From Neoceratodus forsteri (Eukaryota > Chordata > Ceratodontiformes > Ceratodontidae): a DNA stretch of 64,000 bases. Each line of letters starts with the position of its first letter. The stretch's first letter is position 1. Where the stretch lies: the NCBI GenBank assembly GCA_016271365.2, contig CM057451.1:373463501-373527500 (forward strand). The letters are read 5' to 3'. Positions 1 through 10,019 of this stretch are shown here, piece after piece. The position numbers were made by a program, and so were the translations under genes. Below the pieces are notes generated by a model, which saw only the letters and a program-made list of their open reading frames with translations, did no database searches and was not told the origin of the DNA.

Positions 1-409
1 CTGTGGTCTGCCACTGAGGAGAGCACCTAATAGATTCCCGACACGCAGGTAATGAACATCATTGTTTTAGATACGTACCTGAGTCAGACAGAACTGGGCG
101 CCTAGGACCTTTTCCAGGAGGTTGATCTGGCCTCCTTGTCGTTGGAGGAACCTGAAGACATTCAAGGTCCGGGAGATCTAAAATCTCGCCTTTATATAAG
201 TAGGCCAAGACTATTTGATTAGGAACTACCCTTCCCTAGGATCTGTGCTCAATCTGGACTGTCGATCCTTCTGTTGTTTATTATCATGAACTATTATACC
301 CGCACTGAAATTGTAAATGTATATCTGCATGAAATTAATCTCGTTGGTCTGGATGACTTGTCTGTAAATATGTTATAAAACCTCAACAAAGATGAAATAA
401 AAAAAAAAA
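1..409 (+). mobile_element. 3' end of a non-LTR retrotransposon (L1/Tx1-like?)
   Basis: This AT-rich stretch has no coding potential. It ends in a short A-run (about 399-409) preceded by 'ATGTTATAAAACCTCAACAA'. Such an ending is typical of L1-clade LINE 3' untranslated regions with a poly(A) tail. It directly abuts a DIRS recombinase fragment, which suggests insertion into that older element. The 5' side lies outside the window. The clade is inferred from the tail only; a SINE or another poly(A) LINE is possible. Confidence 0.4.
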
Positions 410-1713
410 TGCTGTAGTGAAATATGAACATGTGAGCACTAGACAGGTAGCAGCCCTGCAGATCTCCATGACTGTGGTTTACCTGGCAGCAGCAACAGAG
501 AAAGCAGTATATCTGCTAGAGTGAGCCTTTGACCCCCAGGATGGCTCCTCCCCAGCCAATCTGTAGCACAGATCGATACAAGAAGGTATCCAATGGCCAG
601 TTATCTGCATGGCTGTCAGTCTGCCCAGAGCAGCTTCAGCATATGTGAAGAAGAGCTGGTGATCCTCATCCAAACCCCTGCTGTGCACTTCTTATAGTAC
701 AGCAGCTCCCCGTGTACATCAAGGAATGGAGTGCATGCTCAGTCTCTGAAGCATGCAACTTCGGAAAGAATGTAGGGAGGATAAGCAACTAGTTAAGATG
801 GAACTCCAGAATTGCTTTCAATAGGAGTTTTGCATGAAGGCAAAGGACACACCTTGTCCTTGTGGAAAACCAGATACAGAGACGCCACAGTAAACGCCTG
901 GAGCTCCCTCACCCATCACCAGAGGGGACAGGTGATCCAGTCCTTTAAAGAAGTGCCCACTGAGCCAGCCCAGTAGTGCAGAGGGCTGAAGTACTGGCGT
1001 CTTACCTCGTGCCACGCCAGCGACCTGGGTTCGGGAACGACCTCAGGCCGCCGAGGTGCCAGGTCGGGGGGGAAGGTTGGAAAGGAATTGAGCTATGGCT
1101 CTCCCTTCCATAGGGGTGGATACCAGCTCTGCCGTAGTCCTGCTTCCATGGGTGGAGGTCCAGTGGGTAGGCGTCGAGTTAGGAGTGGCGATGCAAGTCT
1201 GGGAGAGGCGTAAGGGGCCACTGGATCCTGGGTGTGCGTGCGCCTCACACATGAACACATGTGTATGCGCGCCGTGGCGGGGGGGTGGGGAGAAGGGAGT
1301 AAAATAGAAAATAAAACAGTATCTGTGGTGGAAAAAAAAGAAGTGCCCACTTTCTCCGATACTACAGTCAGTATACCACCAAGTGCTCAGTACACAAAAA
1401 TGGCAGCTAGGTGCATCTTTCATGAACACAGCTTGTAATCCTGATTGGAACAGGGATCAGATATTCAAGAATGCACACAAAGGGACATGTGAGGGAATCT
1501 ACCTTCTACTCTGCACACCACTGTAAAAACCACGACCACCTACAAGAGCAAGTCTCTGTCTTATTAGTCTACTACTTCCAGGAAGCACCTAAAGGACATC
1601 CTCAGAGAGGCTCAGAGCCTGGATCTCTAGCCACTCAGGAATGAGGTGGACAGGTGCAGGGACAAGTCTGGATACCTGACTGACACCCCCCCATCTCATC
1701 AGCCAGTCTATTT
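410..1713 (-). pseudogene. DIRS-a tyrosine recombinase fragment (copy A0)
   Basis: Read on minus, 479-688 encodes a decayed DIRS recombinase C-terminal half. It contains a domain with 'IPSCIDLCYRLAGEE' followed by the active-site box H-S-S-R. The pieces around 900-960 ('FFKGLDHLSPL') and 1590-1640 (the 'LEFQALGLS'-like segment) are its more N-terminal parts. The nucleophile region near 420-440 is in another frame. A SINE (962-1336) interrupts it, and the 15-bp duplication of recombinase sequence brackets that SINE. Stops and shifts occur throughout. The closest relatives in the window are the elements at 1764-7620 and 28390-33990. Confidence 0.75.
962..1336 (+). mobile_element. tRNA-derived SINE, copy 1
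   Basis: It is flanked by a perfect 15-bp direct repeat AAAGAAGTGCCCACT at 947-961 and 1337-1351. The first ~85 bp are a tRNA-like head: A-box region TAGTGCAGAGGGCTGAAG, then B-box-like GGGTTCGGGAACG near 1030. A G-rich body (1050-1290) follows, and then an A-rich tail (TAAAATAGAAAATAAAACAG). The head matches three other copies in the window (20780, 34732 and 40319 ends). Pol III transcription is inferred from the boxes. The tRNA head is part of a SINE and not a tRNA gene. Confidence 0.8.
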
Positions 1714-1763
1714 ATTTATTTGAAATTACTAAAACCGGGACAACCCCATGAGATGCAAATGAC
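1714..1763 (-). mobile_element. 3' tail of LINE N1
   Basis: On minus this reads as a short GC stretch with GTCCCGG followed by 'TTTCAAATAAATAAATAG'. It resembles the (AAATA)n tail of the related LINE ending at 59036. It is separated from the rest of N1 (7621 onward) by the DIRS-a element at 1764-7620, so that element inserted close to the N1 3' end. Confidence 0.55.
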
Positions 1764-2085
1764 TGTTACTCACCTGTAACTGTAGTTCTAAGAGTGGTAT
1801 ATGGTGTGCTTCCACACTTCTGGCAGAATCCTTTCCCCTTTAAGAATGGCTAGTAGGTCTTCAAGATGGCTCCTCATACCCACCCGGGAGGTATCCTCCT
1901 TGGCACCACCCTGTGATGTCATATCTTACCCGCTGGAAGCAAGATTCAGTGTGCCACTTAAGGTGGGTTGTGTGGATGTACACCATATACCACTCCTAGA
2001 ACTACGGTTACAGGTGAGCAACCCTCATTTCTAGGGACATGGTTATGGTGTACTATCCACACTTCTGGTAGACTCTTAGCAGTTC
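1764..2085. repeat. DIRS-a left ITR and internal complementary region
   Basis: The outer arm at 1764-1806 pairs with 1979-2022 as an inverted repeat (GTTACTCACCTGTAAC against GTTACAGGTGAGCAAC). The following stretch 2023-2085 (CTAGGGACATGG to TTCTGGTAGACTC) is the reverse complement of the element's far right end near 7565-7620. An ICR made of both outer ends is the DIRS hallmark and is thought to template completion of the circular cDNA. Confidence 0.85.
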
Positions 2086-3230
2086 TCCGGGAGGAGGGGG
2101 CGAGGTGCACACCCCCTATTTAGGGGAGAGAGATTGGAGAACCGAGGCCCCAAAACCAGCATCCCAGCATGACTCAAGGTCGATGTGGTAATGGGAGATG
2201 AAGGTCGCATGATTACTTCAGGTAGCAGCCCTGCAGATTTCCTGGATAGAGACATCCCTGGAAGCAGCCACTGAGGCAGCGCTATGTCTCCTGGAATGCG
2301 CCCTAAGCCCAACGGGAGGCCCCCTACCAGTCAACCTATAGCAGAGGTCGATGCAGGATGCAATCCACCTGCTAATCATCCACTTAGTTGCCGGTCTGCC
2401 AAGTAAGGCTTCAGTGTAGGTGACAAAAAGCTGGCGAACCTCTCCCCAAACTCCAGTTGTGCACTCCTTACAGTATGCGAGCGCTCGCCTCAGGTCCAAC
2501 GAAAGGAGCCTGTGCACGGCTTCTGAGGTTGGGCTGGTAAAGTATACTGGGAGATTCATCACCTGGTGAAGGTGAAACTCCGAAACAACCTTCAGGAGGA
2601 ACTTTGGATTGGGGCAGAGGACAACCTTGTCCTTGTGGAAGACCAGATAAGAATACTCCACTGAAAGCACCTAGAGCTCACTTATCCTTCTGGCAGAGGT
2701 AACAGCCACCAAGAAGGTGGTCTTCCATGACTAGTGGGACATCTCGCACCTATGCATGGGTTCTAACGGCTTGCCTATAAGCATCGCCCAAACCAGCAAC
2801 AAGTCCTAAGGTGGTGGCGGCTCCTGCACCAGCAGAGACTAGTGGTCAAGGCCTTTGGAAAAGCACCTGATCACCTTCTCCTGCACACCGTCAGCATTGA
2901 GGGTCATCGACTAAACTCCCCACTAGGAGAGGGACCACAGGCAGTCCAGGATGCTAGCCACTGAGTAGGACAAGGGGTCCAGCTCCTTGCCCTGGCACCA
3001 AATGGAAAATCTCTTCCATTTGAAGGAAAAGCACTGGCAAGTTGACTCTTTCCAAAAGGCCTCAATGACATGGAGGACCTCGTCTGAGAGACCCAAAGCC
3101 TGGAACTCTAGCCACTCAAGAACCACACTGTCAGGTGCAGGGACTGAATGTTCGGGTGCAGGATCTTTCCCCGATGGCAAGAGAGCAGGTCTGGATGGAG
3201 AGGCAGTCACTATGCCAGCCTGCTGCTGAG
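2086..3230 (-). pseudogene. DIRS-a tyrosine recombinase (copy A)
   Basis: The recombinase would resolve or integrate circular DIRS DNA. Visible on minus: N-terminal core-binding part near 2923-3110 with 'FKWKRFSIWCQGKELDP', then, in another frame, the catalytic domain at 2218-2670. That domain has 'VFHKDKVVL', 'FLLKVVSEFHL' and the H-S-R-R box just before 'ASVAASRDVSIQEICRAAT'. The tyrosine-bearing helix lies near 2190-2215 in a shifted frame. At least two frameshifts separate the N- and C-terminal parts (around 2690-2920). The catalytic box looks intact, but the gene as a whole is broken. Confidence 0.8.
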
Positions 3231-3880
3231 GCTGAGGAGATCTGGGTACCAGAACTGGCGAAGCCAGTCCAGAACCACTAAGTTCACCTGTGCCTTGTCC
3301 CTCAGAACCTTGAGCAGCACCTTGTGGATCAGGGAAAACGGAAGGCATGCATGAGGCCCAAGGCCCAGGGTTCAGGACCTTGCAAAGGCATCCCCAGGCA
3401 GTATTCCACACTGAGGGGGTGGGCACTAAACAGCCTCAGCTTTGCATTCTCCCAGGAAGCAAACAGGTCAACAAGGGGAGTGCCTCAAAGGGAGAACAGG
3501 CAATCGACTACCTCCTGGTGAAGGGCCCATTCATGAGATGCCTCACCCACATGGATGAGGGTGTCTGCAAGCTGGCTGGATGCACTGGCTAAATGAATCG
3601 CCAGAAGGTCGGCGCCTAGACTGCGCACAAAGGTCAAGATGCAGAGAGCTTTCCAGAACAACGGAAGGGAATGTGTCCTGCCCTGCTTGTTGAGGTAGTA
3701 CATGGTCGTCGTGTTGTCCATCTGAACCTGAACGACCTGACCCCGAACATGCAGAGTGAAGGCTGTCAGTGCTAGATGCATGGCCCAGAGCTCCAACAGG
3801 TTAATGTGACATCGGGACTCCTTGGGGATCCAGAGGCCATGGACTCTGTGGTCCCCCAGGTGGGTTCCCCATCCCATCAG
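3231..3880 (-). pseudogene. DIRS-a RNase H and pol linker (copy A)
   Basis: 3485-3877 on minus reads as an RNase H domain of the DIRS type. It has 'INLLELWAMHLAL' (Glu), 'VQMDNTTTMYYLNKQG' (Asp) and later 'LADTLIHVGEASHEWALHQ' (Asp). Downstream, 3231-3480 is the region between RNase H and recombinase. DIRS1-type elements carry a DAM-like methyltransferase domain there, but I cannot confirm a methyltransferase motif in this copy. A shift separates this part from the recombinase segment. Confidence 0.7.
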
Positions 3881-5230
3881 AAAGGCGTCCGTCGTTAGAG
3901 TGACCGTCGGCTCTGGACGGACAAACAGGACTCCTTCCTGGAGATGTTCCAGGACCAGCCACCACTAGATGGCGTCCCACATCAGCCCAGTCACTGTGAC
4001 TGGCTGGTCAAGGTAACCGAGGCACTAAGGCCACTGCTGGGCCAGCTCCCACTGCAGAGGGTGCATACTCCAGCGGGCCCACCGCACCATGCAGGTGCAA
4101 GCCGCCATGTATCCCAGCAGATGCAGGAAGTCCTGCGCAGGGTGCAATTGCTAAACCTGAAATGATCGAGCAAAAGTGGTAAGATCCTCCACTCTGTCCG
4201 ACGGGAGTCAGGCCTTGGCCCGAAGGGAGTCGAAGTCAACACCGATCAACTGGATGACCTGCGATGGACTGAGTTCAGACTCAGCCTTGTTGACCAGAAG
4301 GCCTAGGGTCGAGCAGGTCTGGAGGGTCAGATGCTGGGACTTCTCCATCTCTGCCTTGGAGGAACCAGAAATTAGCCAGTTGTCCAGGTAAGGGTACACC
4401 CGTACTCCTCGGCACCTCAGAAAGGCTGCCCCCACTGCAATGCACTTGATGAAGACCCTGAGGGCCAAAGAGAGGCTGAACAGCATGGCCTGGAACTCAC
4501 ACAGAATCCCTTCCGCGCAGAACTATAGAACCTGCCGGTGAGACCGACGGATAAGGATGTGGAAGGTGGTGTCCTGGAGGTCCAGAGAGCAGAACCACAT
4601 CTCGCTCGAGTGACAGAATGATCTGATTCAGAGTGACCATCCAGAATATGCATGGCCATTGATACTTACTGAGGCCATGCAGATCTAGTATGGGGTACCA
4701 GCGCCCCCCCCCCCAATCCATTTTGGAACCAAAAAGTATCTGGAGACAAACCCTGGACCAGCTGTGGAGTCCATGACATGAACTACTGCCTCCTTCTGGA
4801 GGAGCGCGGTAATGTTCTCCCAAAGGGCAGACAACATATCGACTGACACCATGTCCTCCTGTAGGGCATAAGCTCAGCTGGGCAAGAGAGCCTCGAAATC
4901 CAGAGGCAGACACCAGCCAACCACCTTGAGCACCCACCTGTCCGAGGTAAGAACGGATCAAGCGGAAGCAAAGTGGTGGAGCTGGCCCCACATGGGAGAT
5001 CCCGGGGAAGACAGCATGGGCGATAGGGAGACACCCCCCCAACCAGTCACTCTGCAGGCTTGGAAGTGACGGAGGGGCTAGCTGACGCAGCAGCAGACCC
5101 TCGCCCTCCAGACTTCTTGGTGGCAGAAGTGGTTTGCTTCAGCCAAGGCCACAAGACCTGCTGTTGCCCTGTTGGGGGCTGAGGGATTCTGGCTGACGGA
5201 GGAGAGTAAGGCCAAAACTGAAAGGACTTT
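3881..5230 (-). pseudogene. DIRS-a reverse transcriptase (copy A)
   Basis: RT segments are spread over several minus frames. The fingers motif is near 4670-4740 ('RWYPILDLHGLSKY'). The palm is at 4208-4486 with 'SLALRVFIKC' and the catalytic motif 'VYPYLDNWLISG'. The normal YLDD reads YLDN at about 4386-4397, so the second catalytic Asp is lost. The thumb/connection ('LVNKAESELSPSQVIQLIG') follows. Several frameshifts and a C-run (4707-4714) break the frame. Confidence 0.75.
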
Positions 5231-7400
5231 TTCCTTTGTTTCTGGCTCTTAGCATCCTTCTGGGTGGATGTGACAGAGTCCAGGGTGGTGTTGGACTTCT
5301 CAATTCAGACGAAATGACAATCCATGCTGGGCCCGAACAAGTCGGTGCCCAAAAAAAGGACGTCTGCCAGTTTGTGCTGCATGTTGGCTGTAAAAGTCAA
5401 AATATGCAGCCACGTCCTGCAGCACATAGCCACCACCGAGGCCACTGCCCTGGCACGAGTCACCAATGTCAAGCCATCTGGAGCTGTTTGGCAACAGCAC
5501 GACCTTGGTCACGGACCAACCTGACCAGCAGCTGCAGGTCAGCTGAGAGCCGGGGGATAACCTGGTCCTGGGTACCCAATAAAGCATGGGCAAAGCTGGC
5601 CATCATAATGGCCAAACTAGCCTGCTGAAGGCCTAGAGACGAGGCCACATAGACCTTTTTGGCCACGTGGTCCCGCTTCTTGGATTCCTACATCCTCATT
5701 ACCCATGTGCCTAAATACCAAGTCGATGACCAACCCTTCAGCCGTGGGGTGGTCAGTGAACCCTGGCAGGGACCCAGTGGGCTCCACATACCTACAGACC
5801 ATGTGGGCTGATGGCGTATGGCAGGAGGCAGGAAACTGCCACAACTCCAGGGTGGGGCCAAGGATGGCCTCTGCCACTAGCAAGGCAACCCCAGGGGAGT
5901 CACTGTCAAAGATTTCTGTCAACGGATACTTAGCCCACTTCTGGACATGTTCCAGCATGATTCCCATGGGTTCAGAAATCAAGCGAAGCAGAGCTCCAAA
6001 GGAGGCAGGCCCCTGCTCTAAGGAGAGGTCCTCATCAGACTCATGGTCAAAGCCTGGGGCCCAATAAGAATGCATGGAGGAGTCCACCAAGCCAGAGGAT
6101 TTGTTGAGCACCGGCTGAGCACTCGCATCCCCGCTAACAATGCGAGGTTCATCAGCCTGGGTGATTCTGATCAAGACTGGACCAGGAAGCCTGGTAGCCA
6201 AGCATGCAGTCTTAGGAGGAGGCCCCTCCTTAGGCTGCAGAGGCAGGGGTGCCACCCGAATGGGTGCAGAGGCCAGTGTTGACCGGACCAGCAGTGCCGG
6301 CTTGGGCCAAGGAATGGGCCATGGCATGCGGCCAGTGCCAAGAAGTTACGGTTGCCCCACGAACTTCTCATAACAGCGCTGCATTTCATGGCAGAGCCTG
6401 TCCTCCATGGAGGAGGAAGAAGAATATCGGTGGCATCTCTTCAACGAGTGTCGAGAATAGGACCGATGGCCACATCAGGAATCGCTTGACCTCGAGCTGC
6501 AAGACCTCAACTTCCAGGGCACCGGTCAGTGAGGGGAGGCAGGGACAGGCCAAGGACTGGGATCCCCCAAGTGGTCGGGCTCCCGAGGGGAGGGAATTGA
6601 CTCTATGGGCTGATCTGATCCTCTCCTTGGGACAGATTATGCAGGACCATGGTCCTGGAGAGGGAGTCCTCCTCATCTGGCAACATCATGTTGACCAGGC
6701 CAAGAAAGATCTCGACTGGTTGGTCGACCCGCATCTCTGTCGACAAGCCTGACGGGGACTCGGTGGGGCCAGCGACCTGAACAGAAATGTTGGCTTTCGA
6801 CAGCCATCAAGTCAGCAGAAGCGTGGGAACGGGAGCTATGAGACTGCTCCCAGTCACACGACCTTTGACGGGACTTCTTGCCTTTACAGTCTTGTTTCAA
6901 AGGCTTAAATCCCTTAGAAGAGCCCTCCGCAAGGGGTCAGAAGGGACTGCCACAAGTCCGAAAATGCCCCAGTAAATGAGGTGCCCATGCCCACCGGAAC
7001 AAGGGTCACCTGGTTAAACAATTAGGGAAAAAAAAAGCTCCCACTGCAGCCTGGGCCGCAGCCTCCTCAAAGGCGGCAAATTGCTGAACCTAGCCTGCTG
7101 CCGTGGAAACCACACTGCAGGCGTCTTTAGATTTAACGGGGGGCCCTGATGATCCGGACGGCCCAGGAAGAGGCGTGCATAATGATCCTCCAAGGTGGAG
7201 GGCTGAAGGGTACAGCACAGGCCACAAGCCTGTATGTCATGCTGCACAGCCAGGCAGTAGATGGATGTGGAGTGCAGGTCAGTGCGAAATATCCTCTGGC
7301 CACACGTCACGCAGCATTTGAGGCCAGGACCGGTTTTCTGGTCACCAGAGTCCATGCCGCAAAATTGCACAATCGAAAGCAAGAAGCCTGAAGACAAAAG
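5231..7400 (-). pseudogene. DIRS-a gag-like ORF1 (copy A)
   Basis: The N-terminal part is at 7014-7397 on minus. It has a decayed Cys/His knuckle: 'CCVTCGQ', an H, then C, then 'HDIQACGLC'. The same arrangement (CxxC, HxxC, CLGxxH, CxxC) recurs in the other DIRS copies here. The central part at 5617-6327 runs open for 236 codons with an acidic Ser-rich segment ('FDHESDEDLSLEQG') and 'GALLRLISEPMGI'. The region 5300-5600 carries the C-terminal part in a shifted frame. A structural nucleocapsid role is inferred from position and the knuckle. Confidence 0.65.
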
Positions 7401-7620
7401 GTTGAATTTGAAAAGTTAGGGCCTACATCTAGAATGGAGCTGCGATGGAGGGACCCTGATGCTTCCAGCGGAAAGGAAGATCTGATGTCACGGGGCGGTG
7501 CCAAGGAAGATACCACCTGGGTGGGTGAGAGGAGCTGGCTTGAAGACCTTCCTGCCATTCTTAAAGGGGAAACAATTCTGCCAGAAGTGTGGATAGTACA
7601 CCATATCCACATTCCTAGAA
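7401..7620. repeat. DIRS-a right ITR (copy A)
   Basis: An inverted counterpart of the left ITR. The block with TTCCAGCGGAAAGGAAGATC, TGATGTCA and CCACCTGGGTGGGTGAGAGG is the reverse complement of the left block containing CCCACCCGGGAGG, TGATGTCA and CCGCTGGAAGC. Its outer end, TGTGGATAGTACACCATATC to CCTAGAA, is mirrored in the ICR at 2023-2085. Confidence 0.8.
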
Positions 7621-8594
7621 CATCTCATTTTCATGGGGGTCCCAGGTAGGACAGCCTCAGTCAGCAGGTTAACATAGTCGAGCAGTAATAGTTACATACA
7701 GGATAAAATATACACAGGAAAAACAGACAAGCTCTAAAGGGAAGTACATTAAAACAGTAATCAAAACGAGCTAACAAAGTGGGTTCACTGCAAACGGAGA
7801 GCATGAACATTATGACACACCAAGGCGGCTCACAGAAGGCAAAGACCAGAGCCACAAGCATAAAAAGTTCCAGTGTTGCAAATACAGCTCAGCTACACAG
7901 TATCCATCTCACAAAAACACATAGATTAACTTGTTTTATTAGAAAAAACAATATAAGCAGCAGCAATGTTCTGTCAACAAACACCCTCACATTGACTGGC
8001 CAAACGTTTTCGCCCGGCATTCAGGCTTTGTCAAGGCTTGTTATGCAACATGATCATGGTCTGTTAGATGGGGATTCTGGACCAGACCAAATACAGGGAG
8101 TTCTACGGTGGCTGGAATGACAGGACTTTAATTCTTGCAGGCTAGAACCATTTGTCAACTGGACAGGAAGTTTGTTCCAGGTGTTTGGTGCTGCAGATGC
8201 AAAGGCCTTCACACCAAATTCAAGCTTCATCCTGGGAATTGAGAAAGTAAGTGCTGGTGTTCAATGGAGTCAGTAGGCATTGCCTGACTGTGTGAGGAGG
8301 GATAGGAGACACTTGGCATTCGGGGTGGGGGGGCTTTTCCTTATCTGCTTCCTTATGTCAGCACCAAGGTAGCATTTAGATCTGAAGAGAAAGATGAGCT
8401 TAGGTCCTATGGTTGATATGATGTGATCAATATACCTACTGTATGTAAGTGATACATCAAACTAGAGTCCTAGATATTTGAATATGCTGAATTCTCCAAC
8501 AGTGTTGCCACCTGACATTAGGACTGCAAGTGGATCAGCCGAATGAGTTCGCAAGTTCTGGGATTCAAACACCACAGACTTCGTTTTAGTTGCC
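7621..8594 (-). pseudogene. LINE N1: RT C-terminal part and 3' UTR
   Basis: On minus, 8594 down to about 8330 encodes the end of a non-LTR RT. 'KTKSVVFESQNL' leads to 'FSIFKYLGL' and 'YIDHIISTIGPKLIFLF', the segment after the active site in Jockey-superfamily LINEs. An in-frame stop follows 'KYLGL'. Similar segments occur at 55200-55330 and 58035-58190. The remainder (7621-8330) is AT-rich 3' sequence. Near 8002-8045 it holds GGCGAAAAC-type sequence (minus) beside 'GACAAAGCCTGA', a motif style common in vertebrate repeats. N1 continues at 11632 beyond an L1 insertion. Confidence 0.65.
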
Positions 8595-8751
8595 ATTAAG
8601 GATCAAGCCGGGGTGTGTGGCCAGCAGCCGAGCTATCAACAGCCTCGTGGATGAGCTCCACACCTAATAGCCATTATCAACGGATTTAATATAAATAAAC
8701 TATGAGAACAAGAAAACTAACTGTGGATCCTGACAGAACTTATCGCACTGA

Positions 8752-9636
8752 TCACAGCGATATCTTCCACTTGAATTTCTTACTGAGTGCTCTGGAGGTA
8801 CGGGATGCACAAATAAAGCGGCTCCCGGTGGAGATGTTACTCGCCCGAAAGATGTTAAATATGGGCCAAGCAAAGACTCTGGTGAGGCAACGGAGTTTGC
8901 CCAACCAACTAACGCTGCCATATTTAAAGCAATACAGAAGCTGGACGGTAGAATGGAAGAATTCACTGCACAATTTAAAATAATGGATACAAACACTGAA
9001 AAGCTGGCAGAGGAAACTAAAACAGCTACTAAATCTGCTACGACAGCTATGACCACATCCACGAGACTAGTGAAAGAGAATGGGGCTCTCAGATGGCACC
9101 CTGAACATCTGGAAAACCTCTCCAGAGCTATGAATGTCCGCATACTGGGCATACCAGAGCAAGCCGAGGGCGAAGACCTACTTGGATTTGTTAAATCCCT
9201 CCTTCAGGAACTTTTTCAGACTCCACACGAGTACTCTATAACCAGGGCCTACAGGATTATGCTACGTGGCGCAAGACAGCGCATGGCTTCAGGACACCTT
9301 CTTCCCCGGACTCTCCTGGTGGCGCTTGGGTCGACAACAGAGAAGGACCTTCTAATTGCACAAGCCCAAAAAAATGGAGTGATGGACTGGGAGGGGAACA
9401 AAATTCACATTTTCCTGGACTTAAGTTATGCAACGAGACAAAGGAGGAAGGCCTTTGATGCTTCAAGGTCCTGTCTGCAACAGTTGGGTATTCAGCATCT
9501 CCTGATCATGCCAGCTAGCTTGAGCATTTTCTACAGGCAGAAAAACTTATCAAATTCTGGACCCGGGAGAAATCAGCAAGTACCTCGACCGTGTGGAGAA
9601 GGAACTTCAGGCAAAAGAGCTAGAGATCGACAGTGA
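8752..9636 (+). pseudogene. L1 ORF1p-like RNA-binding protein
   Basis: The frame is open from 8752 to the stop at 9634-9636, with the first Met at 8953 (227 residues from there). An initiator in this frame is missing upstream; the ATG at 8702 is in another frame. The N-terminal half is polar and helical ('KLDGRMEEFTAQF', 'TNTEKLAEETKTA'), as in the ORF1p coiled-coil. The RRM core follows with 'NVRILGIPEQAEGEDLLGF'. The C-terminal domain has 'ITRAYRI' and 'PRTLLVALGSTTEKDLLI'. ORF1p forms trimers that bind L1 RNA. It is probably a 5'-damaged copy. Confidence 0.8.
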
Positions 9637-9870
9637 AAATGGGGACTGTGAATAAGAGACTTCCTGATAAGTACCATGGGAGTTCTGTTTTTAGTTAATA
9701 AGCTCAGAGTGCTCTCGCGCAGATAACTGTAGAATTCTGAAGGAAGAGCTGTTTAAATGCTTCAATTGTCTCTTCACTTAAGATACTGCGCTTAAAATTA
9801 AGATGAGTAAAGTTTAGGGGGTTATTTGCGAGTTTTCTTCAGACTGCAAATAAATATTAAGAGTAAGTAA

Positions 9871-10017
9871 GCATTAATCACCGATGAAGGTGGCATCTAA
9901 TGGGGAGTTAATGCATGGTTGGGACCATTGTGAGATGAGGCCGGAGGCCGAGGGCGTACAACGGTCCAACCATGCATTAATCCCCCATTGGATGCCACCT
10001 TCATCGGTGATTAATGC
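9871..10017. repeat. 147-bp imperfect palindrome (fold-back)
   Basis: The left arm 9871-9926 begins GCATTAATCACCGATGAAGG. The right arm 9963-10017 ends with its reverse complement. About 52 of 56 positions pair, around a 36-nt GC-rich spacer containing GAGGCCGGAGGCCGAGGGC. It may be a fold-back or MITE-type end, or one end of a larger DNA element reaching 11150. No protein is encoded. Confidence 0.85.
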
Positions 10018-10019
10018 GT

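Larger units (their letters stand above)
1764..7620 (-). mobile_element. DIRS-a retrotransposon, structurally complete (copy A)
   Basis: A 5.9-kb DIRS element with coding strand minus. Order from high to low coordinate: right ITR (about 7400-7620), gag-like ORF, RT, RNase H, pol linker, tyrosine recombinase, ICR, left ITR (1764 onward). The left end begins GTTACTCACCTGTAAC and the right end finishes CCACATTCCTAGAA. The ICR at 1979-2085 contains the complements of both ends, which defines the boundaries. It inserted into LINE N1. All ORFs are shifted and the RT active site is mutated, so it is a dead copy. The DIRS order (RT-RH before YR, inverted repeats plus ICR, no DDE integrase) is known for the family. 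Confidence 0.85.

Noticed and set aside
1764..2085. Inverted-repeat unit as an independent MITE (same for the units at 28390, 45093, 59127 and 60707)
   Set aside because: Each unit continues into recombinase sequence, and its second half mirrors the element's other end. It is a DIRS ITR plus ICR.
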